Shown here piece by piece: positions 55,458-64,000 of a DNA stretch of 64,000 bases. Each line of letters begins with the position of its first letter. Within the stretch, counting starts at the first letter, position 1. The translations under genes and the position numbers were made by a program. This DNA is from Xanthobacteraceae bacterium (GTDB lineage Bacteria > Pseudomonadota > Alphaproteobacteria > Rhizobiales > Xanthobacteraceae), in NCBI GenBank assembly GCA_019745775.1, contig JAIESR010000030.1, positions 1-64,000 on the forward strand. The letters run 5' to 3'. The notes beneath the pieces are model-generated. The model did no database searches. It was given only the letters and a program-made list of their open reading frames with translations, and had not been told where the DNA came from.

Positions 55458-56711
55458 ATGGAACTGATCGCGGATCGCGGCCGTCGCGTCACCGTCGACG
55501 AGCTCAACACCACGCGGCTGCTCGCGCATGCGCGGCAGCAGGCGCTAAAGCGCAAGCTCGATGACGTGCTTATCGTCGACGTCGACGCGCATCACTACGA
55601 GAACGAGTACCTGGGCCAGATCCTGCCCTACATGGAAAACGAGGTGCTGCGGCAGGTGACCATGGGTGGACTGGCGGCGGCGCCGCGTCGCGGCGGCATC
55701 TTTCCGAGCAACGCCGGCTCGACGCAGGACATGGGCGGACGCGTGACGCGCTATCCATTGCGCTCGACGGAAAAGACGGAGAAGGGCCGCCATCGCGACG
55801 TCCAGCTCGGCGAACGCTGGATGGACGCTATGGGCGTCGACTACTCCTGCCTGTTTCCGACCGGCATGCTCACGCTCGGCCTGCACCCGCAGAAGGAAAT
55901 GGAAGCGGAGTTATCGTGGGCCTACAACCGCTGGCTCACGGAGAACGTGCTGCCGGAGTCGGACGGCCGCCTGTTCTCCATGTTGAGCCTGCCGTTCTCC
56001 GATCCCGAGGCATGCCTGCGCCAGGTCGAGACGTTCGGCGACCGCAAGGGCGTCGGCGGCTTCATGGTGACGACCGTGCGCCACAAGCAGGTCAATGACG
56101 ACGCCTATATGAAGCTCTATCGCGCCTTGGAGGAACGGGGGCTGGTGCTTTCGTTCCACTCCGGCCCGAATTGGGGCGAGCCGATGTTTGGCGCCTGCAA
56201 TCGATTCCTGTCGGTGCATGCGCTCGGCTTCACCTTCTACAACATCCTTCATTGCACCAACTGGGTGATCAACGGGTTGGGCGAGCGCTTCCCCAAGCTG
56301 CCGGTGATCTGGATCGAGTCTGGGCTCGCCTGGGTGCCGTTCCTGATGCAGCGTCTGGATCATGAATTCATGATGCGGCCGTCGGAGGCGCCGCTCCTGA
56401 AGAAGAAGCCGTCGGACTATATGCGCGATATGTACTACTCCTCGCAGCCGATGGAGATCCAGGACCATGGCGCGATGGCGACCACCTTCCGCATGATCAA
56501 CGCGGAGACGCAGCTGCTTTATTCGTCGGACTATCCGCACTGGGATTTCGACCTGCCGTCCACGATCTGGGACCTGCCGTTCCTGTCGGAGAAGGGCAAG
56601 CACAACATCCTGGGCGGCACCGCGGCACGGCTGTTCAAGCTCAAGCCGCGCAATGAGGCTCAGAAGGCGAACCTGCAGAAGTTCGGCAATCTCACCGCCG
56701 CCACCACTTGA
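55458..56711 (+). CDS. Amidohydrolase-2 family metal enzyme (ACMSD-like)
   Basis: The start is ATG 55458 with AAGGGG upstream (417 residues); the in-frame extension to 55332 is rejected. The metal-binding marks are VDVDAHHYEN near the N-terminus, SFHSGP in the middle, and the C-terminal YSSDYPHWDFDLP, whose Asp is the third ligand. These suit the branch of decarboxylases and hydrolases such as ACMSD and 6-methylsalicylate decarboxylase that act on aromatic or muconate-type acids. It is followed 7 bp later by an M20 peptidase gene, so the two probably form an operon. Confidence 0.86.
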   Translation: MELIADRGRRVTVDELNTTRLLAHARQQALKRKLDDVLIVDVDAHHYENEYLGQILPYMENEVLRQVTMGGLAAAPRRGGIFPSNAGSTQDMGGRVTRYPLRSTEKTEKGRHRDVQLGERWMDAMGVDYSCLFPTGMLTLGLHPQKEMEAELSWAYNRWLTENVLPESDGRLFSMLSLPFSDPEACLRQVETFGDRKGVGGFMVTTVRHKQVNDDAYMKLYRALEERGLVLSFHSGPNWGEPMFGACNRFLSVHALGFTFYNILHCTNWVINGLGERFPKLPVIWIESGLAWVPFLMQRLDHEFMMRPSEAPLLKKKPSDYMRDMYYSSQPMEIQDHGAMATTFRMINAETQLLYSSDYPHWDFDLPSTIWDLPFLSEKGKHNILGGTAARLFKLKPRNEAQKANLQKFGNLTAATT

Positions 56712-56718
56712 GGCTGCC

Positions 56719-58002
56719 ATGATCGTTGTCGCCAGGAGCTGTTTCGCGGCGCTGCTCTTCGCAATCGCCGCGGTCGCGCCGTCACACGCCCAGCAGCAAG
56801 AGGTGGTTGCGCTCGCTCAAAAGGAGCGCGAACCGCTGCTCAAGACGCTGGAGGAGCTCGTTTCGATCGAGTCCGGCAGCCGCGATCTCGAGGGCCTCGA
56901 GCGGATCGCCAAGCTCATCGCCGGGCGATTGGAAACGCTGGGCGGCAAGGTCGAGCTGGTCGAGGCGTCCGACATCTATCAGATGGAGGACACCCCGCCG
57001 CAGATCGGCAAGATGGTGCGCGCGACCTTCACCCGCACCGGAACCAAGAAGATCCTGTTGCTCGCGCACATGGACACCGTCTATCCGCGCGGGATGCTGG
57101 CGAAGCAGCCGTTCCGCATCAAGGGCGACCGCGCCTATGGCGTCGGCATCGCCGATGACAAGCAGGGCATCGCCGTCATCATCCACACCGTCGCGATGCT
57201 CAAGGCGATGAGTTTTCGCGACTATGGGACGCTGACGGTGCTGATCAATGCGGACGAGGAGATTTCGTCGCCCGGCTCGCGCAGCTTGATCACCCGGTTG
57301 GGCGCAGAGCACGACGCCGTGCTCTCGTTCGAGGGTTCCCGCGCCGAGTCCGACAAGCTCGCGCTCGCGACCGCCGGCATCGCGTCGGTCACGCTCAATG
57401 TGCAGGGCAGGGCGTCGCATGCCGGCAGCGCGCCCGAGCGCGGCATCAATGCGCTCTACGAGCTTTCGCACCAGATCCTGCAGATGCGCGACCTTTCCGA
57501 CCCGGCGACGGGCGTGAAGATGAACTGGACGGTGGCGAGCGGCGGCCGCGTGCGCAACATGATCCCGCCCAATGCGCAGGCGATCGCCGACGTGCGCGTG
57601 CTGAGGGTCGCCGACTACGACGGCATCGAACGCAAGGTGCGCGAGCGGGTGAAGAACCAGCTGCTGCCCGAGGCCAAGGTCGAGCTGATCTTCGAGCGGC
57701 GCCGGCCGCCGCTGGAAGCGACCGACGCCTCGCGCGCGCTCGGCCAGCATGCGTTGACCATCTATCGCGAGCTGGGCAAGGAGCTGGTGATCGACAATGT
57801 CGCCGAGGGCGGCGGCACCGACGCAGCCTTTGCGTCGCTCAAGACCACGGCACCGGTGATCGAGCGCTTCGGACTGCAAGGTTATGGCTCGCACACGATC
57901 GAGGCGGAATACGTCCTGGTTTCGTCGATCGAGCCGCGACTCTATCTCGCGGCGCGCATGATCATAGACGTGTCGCGGGGCAGGGCGCCGGGCGTGCGGT
58001 AG
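56719..58002 (+). CDS. Exported M20 metallopeptidase (glutamate carboxypeptidase-like)
   Basis: The start is ATG 56719 (427 residues). The signal peptide ends at PSHAQQ. Di-zinc site marks are LLLAHMDTVYP (H, D), GIADDKQG (Asp), NADEEISSPGS (catalytic and binding Glu) and the C-terminal GYGSHTIEAEYV (His). The pattern is close to carboxypeptidase G2, which removes C-terminal glutamate from folates and peptides. The dimerisation domain is at about 215-325. It lies 7 bp after the amidohydrolase, so a shared substrate such as an N-acyl amino acid is likely. Confidence 0.9.
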   Translation: MIVVARSCFAALLFAIAAVAPSHAQQQEVVALAQKEREPLLKTLEELVSIESGSRDLEGLERIAKLIAGRLETLGGKVELVEASDIYQMEDTPPQIGKMVRATFTRTGTKKILLLAHMDTVYPRGMLAKQPFRIKGDRAYGVGIADDKQGIAVIIHTVAMLKAMSFRDYGTLTVLINADEEISSPGSRSLITRLGAEHDAVLSFEGSRAESDKLALATAGIASVTLNVQGRASHAGSAPERGINALYELSHQILQMRDLSDPATGVKMNWTVASGGRVRNMIPPNAQAIADVRVLRVADYDGIERKVRERVKNQLLPEAKVELIFERRRPPLEATDASRALGQHALTIYRELGKELVIDNVAEGGGTDAAFASLKTTAPVIERFGLQGYGSHTIEAEYVLVSSIEPRLYLAARMIIDVSRGRAPGVR

Positions 58003-58137
58003 CGCTCCTCCGATCAGCGCGCAATTGGCCAAAGGAGATTTTAACGCGCTAACGGGGAACAGGCGGGCTCATACTTCTGAACCCCTTGAACGATACCACA
58101 GCTTGTGCGGTGCTCCGCGATCGGGAGGAAAGTCGCC

Positions 58138-60420
58138 ATGGGAGCATTTCCTTGGAAACGCACTGCTCTCCGTTTGGGGGCAATCCTGATCTACTTGGCC
58201 GCGCTCTACGGGTTCCTCTATCTCGGTCTTCGGCCGGTGGCCGACTTCTGGGTGAGCACGATTTTCAAGAACGCTCCCGAGCCGCTCGACGAAGAATTGC
58301 CGGTCACGGTGACGGCTTTTCGACCGGCGGCGAGCGTCGTGAGCACCATCGGCGGCAAAGGCGAAGGATTGAACTGCAGCATGCCATGGGGCATCGACAT
58401 GGCATTCGCGAAGCGGAATGATCGAGAAGCAACCATCCCGGTGCGGCAAAGGTTTCGTCAGGCCTGCGTCTTCCACGACCTTTGTTATCGACATGGGCTG
58501 GCGACCTACGGCTATTCGCAGAACGATTGCGACGAACTCCTGCAAGAGCATGCGCTGCGAATTTGCATTTCGATCAGCCCTGGATCGACGCTGAACGAGT
58601 GTCAGATCGATGCCAAGAAAGTCGCGGCTGGCGTGAAAGTCGGCGGCTTCGACTCGTATCAGGGATGGGGCAACTCCACGCACTTCGAATTCGATCCCAA
58701 TCCTTATCGTGCGACGCGGTTCTCGGCGGTCCGCGCGGTGGATCATCCATTCAAGAAAAGCCTTGCCAACATGCTGGCCGATGAGCCGGATCAATTGCTG
58801 ATGAAGTTCGACGTGTTGCGAGCCGGCGTGCGGCTCAGGTGCGTCAATTGTGCCCACAGGCAGCCTCATCCCGAAGAGCTCGCCCTGGCCAAGGCGTCAA
58901 ACCTGACCGGCCTCCTGAAATCCCGGCATATGCATGTCGAAAGGGATGTCTGGCTTCCCTCAAGCCGTCTGTTCGCAGCGCCGCACATCATGTCCGACGA
59001 GGCGGGCAGCCAGGTGCTGGTCTGGGTCACCAGGCAAAGTCTCACCAATACCGACGCCTGCATCGTGGCGATCGAGCCTGCAAATCTCCTGACCGATACC
59101 CGCCCGCGCGACGAGGGTTGCCGCAGGGGCGCGAGTGAGCGCGTGAGCCTGACCCAGGTCGATCTCTTGTCTTCGGCGCCGCAACTCTCGGACCTGCGGG
59201 CTCCCGGCATCGTGCTGACCGGCTTGACCGCGCAGAACACCGGTCATCTCGAAATTTGCGTCTCGCACAATGTCCGCTCGAGCCCATCCGATACGAACCG
59301 GAAGTGTCACGTCCTGCACGACAAGACGGGGAAAGCAATCTCGGGCTCGGACCGGCTGGAGGCCTTCCAGAATTTTCCGATCGTCAGAGGCGGAAGCCAT
59401 ATCTATCTGTCGCGAACGCTGCCTCGGAAAGGGCGGTCCGACAGTGTCGATACGGGACGCGTGCTGGCGTTTGATGTCGCGCACGATCATATGCCCAGCA
59501 GCGTCAAGCCGTCTTCGCCGATCGCGCTTCGCAATCGCAGGTTCGAGATTAGTGACTCATACGATCCCATGATGCCGATCACATTCGATCCGGCGGATAT
59601 GCGGATGATCAGTGCGAAGCGCCATCAAAGCTGGTGGGCCTCCTGGTTCGGCTCGTCGGAAGGTGTCCTTGAGTTCTACGAAGTCGACTTGAAGGCGGCC
59701 GACGAGGAGCCGTTCCAGGCATCCGGCGCGATCAATACGGCCGACCCCGGCAAGGTCATCAAACCCCGCTTGATCCCGTTGCAGGATGCTTCGGGTTCGC
59801 CCGGGCTGACGCTGCACGGTTCATGGGCGCGACGGCCAATCCAGGTCATCGAAATGGGATCCGGGTCGGGACGCGCTACGCAGCTCGTGCTGTCGCGCAG
59901 CGCGATGCTGCCGGTCAAGGACGAGGCGCCTGCGGTCACCGCGACAAAGACGAAGACCGAAGCTCCAAGGCGGCAGGCGACCAGCGGCACATCAAGCCGG
60001 GACGTCGTCGAGAACACGCGGTTCCAAATCGCGATCTTTGAACGACCGGCCGCCGAGACGAAGACCCCGTCTCCGTTCAAGTTTGTGCGGGGGTTGAGCT
60101 GTCACGTCAGCTATACCGTCTTGCGGGTGGACGAGGACCGCGTCAAACCGTGCCAGCGGACCGTATCCATGGTTGGCAGCGAGCGGGCGACGCCTGCAAC
60201 CATGTTGCGCGGCGCGCAGCTCGTCTTCGGGCGCTTCGCAAAAGGCGACGATCTTTCCTTGGCGTTGTTCGATACCTGCCTGCCGGCGCAACCGATCATG
60301 ATTGCCCCTGGCAGCGCCGTCGCGCCGCCGGACCGGAACCTGCGGCGCGACGTATCGTGCGTTCCCGTCAAGGACGCGCAAGAACTGGCAGAACCATTGG
60401 TCGAGGAGACCGCGAACTGA
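58138..60420 (+). CDS. Membrane-anchored protein with phospholipase A2-like signature
   Basis: The start is ATG 58138 with GGGAGGAAAG upstream (760 residues). One membrane segment lies at about 11-32, and the rest is outside. A PLA2-like motif follows: Cys110, His113-Asp114, Cys116-Tyr117 in QACVFHDLCYRHG, then Asp-Cys-Asp at 130-132 (SQNDCDELLQEHA). This resembles the CCxxHDxCY motif of secreted phospholipases A2, where His and the Asp dyad catalyse. The long remainder (about 190-760) is beta-rich, Ser/Arg-rich and not recognised. No calcium loop is clear, so activity is not certain. It is a single gene between an M20 peptidase and parE. Confidence 0.72.
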   Translation: MGAFPWKRTALRLGAILIYLAALYGFLYLGLRPVADFWVSTIFKNAPEPLDEELPVTVTAFRPAASVVSTIGGKGEGLNCSMPWGIDMAFAKRNDREATIPVRQRFRQACVFHDLCYRHGLATYGYSQNDCDELLQEHALRICISISPGSTLNECQIDAKKVAAGVKVGGFDSYQGWGNSTHFEFDPNPYRATRFSAVRAVDHPFKKSLANMLADEPDQLLMKFDVLRAGVRLRCVNCAHRQPHPEELALAKASNLTGLLKSRHMHVERDVWLPSSRLFAAPHIMSDEAGSQVLVWVTRQSLTNTDACIVAIEPANLLTDTRPRDEGCRRGASERVSLTQVDLLSSAPQLSDLRAPGIVLTGLTAQNTGHLEICVSHNVRSSPSDTNRKCHVLHDKTGKAISGSDRLEAFQNFPIVRGGSHIYLSRTLPRKGRSDSVDTGRVLAFDVAHDHMPSSVKPSSPIALRNRRFEISDSYDPMMPITFDPADMRMISAKRHQSWWASWFGSSEGVLEFYEVDLKAADEEPFQASGAINTADPGKVIKPRLIPLQDASGSPGLTLHGSWARRPIQVIEMGSGSGRATQLVLSRSAMLPVKDEAPAVTATKTKTEAPRRQATSGTSSRDVVENTRFQIAIFERPAAETKTPSPFKFVRGLSCHVSYTVLRVDEDRVKPCQRTVSMVGSERATPATMLRGAQLVFGRFAKGDDLSLALFDTCLPAQPIMIAPGSAVAPPDRNLRRDVSCVPVKDAQELAEPLVEETAN

Positions 60421-60450
60421 GGACATCCGGGTGCGACAGGGCCGGGACCG

Positions 60451-62505
<2,055 letters not shown>

Positions 62506-62631
62506 TCAGAGTTCCCAGCCTGGAAGTGCGAATCAATCCGACAAACTATGCCACGGGCGTGGCCCAATCGTGATCCGGAGATAGGTGCTGGAGGGCTGGT
62601 ATTGGAGGGAAGGGAACGCTATTCGCTTGGG

Positions 62632-62676
62632 GCATGACCTTATCCGAAAACCAATGCCCACTTTTCGGGGTGATGC
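62632..62676. repeat. 45-bp palindromic repeat, copy 2
   Basis: Same length and layout as 32150-32194, with GCATGACC and GGTGATGC ends and CCGAAAA/TTTTCGG arms. It lies between parE and the DedA gene, 35 bp before the latter's start, so it is within the leader of that mRNA. Confidence 0.85.
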
Positions 62677-62710
62677 GCTAGGTCGCCGCCCGTCAGGACC
62701 CGCCCGCCGC

Positions 62711-63250
62711 ATGTTCGAGAGACTGGAAAGTTACGCCCAGATCATCATTGAATTCGTCAAGACACACGAGGGCTGGGCGCCGCTCGTGGTCTTTCTGCTG
62801 GCTTTCGGGGAATCGCTCGCCTTCATCTCCCTGCTGCTGCCGGCCTGGGCGGCCCTGATCGGCATCGGCACCGTGATCATGGCTGGCGGAATCAACTTCT
62901 GGCCGATCTGGATCGCCGCCTCGCTCGGCGCCGCCATGGGCGACTGGCTGTCCTACTGGATCGGCCGCAAGCTCGAATACACGGTGCAGCACATCTGGCC
63001 GCTGTCGAGGCACCCGGAACTGATTCCCAAAGGCGAAGCCTTCATGAAGAAATGGGGCGTCGCCGGCATCTTCATCGGGCGGTTCTTCGGTCCGTTGCGC
63101 GCGTCGGTGCCGCTCATCGCCGGCATTTTCGAGATGCCGTTCTGGCGCTTCCAGATCGCGAACTTCGCTTCGGCTTTCGTGTGGGCGGCGGTGCTGCTCA
63201 CCACCGGTGACATTGTCGGCAAATTGATCAAGTGGCTGTGGGGCGGCTGA
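62711..63250 (+). CDS. DedA-family membrane protein
   Basis: The start is ATG 62711 (179 residues); the longer ORF from 62585 runs through the repeat and is rejected. DedA proteins are thought to be lipid carriers or flippases (undecaprenyl phosphate, phosphatidylethanolamine). Motifs are ESLAFISLLLPAWAALI, GAAMGDWLSYWIGR, and the re-entrant region GRFFGPLRASVPLIAGI with its Arg residues. Length is about 20 residues below the usual 200. It is convergent with the methyltransferase, 6 bp apart. Confidence 0.9.
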   Translation: MFERLESYAQIIIEFVKTHEGWAPLVVFLLAFGESLAFISLLLPAWAALIGIGTVIMAGGINFWPIWIAASLGAAMGDWLSYWIGRKLEYTVQHIWPLSRHPELIPKGEAFMKKWGVAGIFIGRFFGPLRASVPLIAGIFEMPFWRFQIANFASAFVWAAVLLTTGDIVGKLIKWLWGG

Positions 63251-63256
63251 CGCCGG

Positions 63257-64000
63257 TCAGGCCGCGCGCATCACGATGTGATAACCGTCGATGTCGCCGT
63301 GGACGCCGCGCCGGATGACCTGCGGCTCGATCATTTCCACGTTGAATCGGTTCTGCGCCGCCAGCCTTCGCAGGTAGCCGATCGAATGCGCGTAGCGCAG
63401 CGTGCTGCGCAGCACGAACCCGTCGCCATCGGCGGCTTCGACCGAAAAGCAGAACAGGCCGTCCGGGCGCAATGCGCGGCGCAGCGCTGGAAACACCGGT
63501 GCGAGATCGCCGACATAGATGAACACGTCAGTGGCGACTGCGAGATCGAAGGCGCCGTCCTGCGTCGGCAGGAATGCCGTGATGTCGTCACTCACCAAAC
63601 GGTCGTAGATTCTCCGCTGCCGCGCCTTCTCCAGCATGTTGGCGGAGAGGTCGACACCGGTCAGCGTGCGCGCACGCGGACGCAGGAGGTTCCCCATCAG
63701 TCCGGTGCCGCAGCCGAGGTCCAGGATGTCGAGCGTTTTTGGGGGCGCGTAACGCATGATCGTGCCGGCGAGCACCTCCGGGGAGTGATAGTTGAGGTTC
63801 TTGACGAGGTCGTGCTCGAAATTGTCGGCGTAGTTGTCGAACAGGCCGGTGACGAACTGCTGCGGCGACGTGGCGGGCGACGCGCCGACGCCAAGTCCGG
63901 CGAGATAGAAATCGATCATCGCGGTATCCGCGCCGAACGCCAGCGCTTGCCGATAGGCGGCAATGGCCTCGGGGGTGCGCTCGAGGAAGCGAAGCACGTC
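63257..64000 (-). CDS. SAM-dependent methyltransferase, N-terminus outside window
   Basis: The last 248 residues are present. The reading frame is open to the window edge. The first residues here (EAIAAYRQALAFGAD) look like the last TPR repeat of an N-terminal TPR array. After a linker (VTGLFDNYADNFEHDLV), the Rossmann methyltransferase domain has motif I LDLGCGTGLMG, GVDLSANMLEKAR and the post-motif ATDVFIYVGDL. It resembles TPR-methyltransferase fusion proteins common in alphaproteobacteria, whose targets are not known. Confidence 0.85.
   Translation of the reverse strand, partial: DVLRFLERTPEAIAAYRQALAFGADTAMIDFYLAGLGVGASPATSPQQFVTGLFDNYADNFEHDLVKNLNYHSPEVLAGTIMRYAPPKTLDILDLGCGTGLMGNLLRPRARTLTGVDLSANMLEKARQRRIYDRLVSDDITAFLPTQDGAFDLAVATDVFIYVGDLAPVFPALRRALRPDGLFCFSVEAADGDGFVLRSTLRYAHSIGYLRRLAAQNRFNVEMIEPQVIRRGVHGDIDGYHIVMRAA

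Overview
The window is a 64 kb piece of a GC-rich chromosome from an alphaproteobacterium. It most likely belongs to the Hyphomicrobiales, in the Nitrobacteraceae/Xanthobacteraceae area (Bradyrhizobium, Rhodoplanes and Pseudolabrys relatives). This is inferred from four things: the gene order rne-amiC-mrcA-prfB; an Irr-type iron box in front of a complete suf operon; many orphan Bug-type solute receptors; and 45-bp palindromic repeats of the CCGAAAA...TTTTCGG type. No tRNA, rRNA, CRISPR array, insertion sequence, prophage or integrase was seen. Both ends cut through a gene: rne on the left and a methyltransferase on the right.

Layout. 1-9.4 kb is a housekeeping block: RNase E (partial), N-acetylmuramoyl-L-alanine amidase, penicillin-binding protein 1A, a polytopic membrane protein on the opposite strand, and release factor 2 with its programmed +1 frameshift. 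9.5-14.5 kb holds a DevBCA-like ABC exporter, an acyltransferase-3 membrane protein and a small DUF2147-like exported protein. 14.6-19.9 kb is a five-gene catabolic operon on the minus strand: GntR/FCD regulator, enolase-superfamily dehydratase, two Bug receptors and an MmgE/PrpD protein. 20-32 kb carries envelope and core genes: an M23 peptidase, Bcp peroxiredoxin, a very large AsmA/DUF3971 protein, TyrS, a serine beta-lactamase-fold hydrolase, AnmK, and a translationally coupled trio of LpxD homologue, acyl carrier protein and FabF-like synthase.

32.9-41 kb is the iron-sulfur assembly operon: cysteine desulfurase, sufB, sufC, a small coiled-coil ORF, sufD, sufS, sufT, sufA and a TfoX-domain gene. 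A sigma-70-like promoter sits directly against a perfect TTAGAA-N3-TTCTAA palindrome, the arrangement expected for Irr repression. 41-45.7 kb has a GGDEF protein, an RhlE helicase, PobA (4-hydroxybenzoate 3-monooxygenase) and an orphan HigA-like antitoxin.

45.7-58 kb is an accessory catabolic region: four more Bug receptors, hydrolases, a POT-family transporter, a metallo-beta-lactamase-fold protein, an amidohydrolase with an M20 peptidase, and an unusual three-domain protein (carboxypeptidase-regulatory domain, cytochrome c, streptogramin-lyase-like propeller). 58-64 kb has a membrane-anchored protein with a phospholipase A2-like active-site signature, then ParE, a DedA protein and the cut methyltransferase.

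The items most worth a second look are the PLA2-like protein, the LpxD-ACP-KAS trio, the Irr-controlled suf promoter, the cytochrome/propeller fusion and a 157-bp nested palindromic element. All family calls come from reading motifs and remembered family features; no database search was run.
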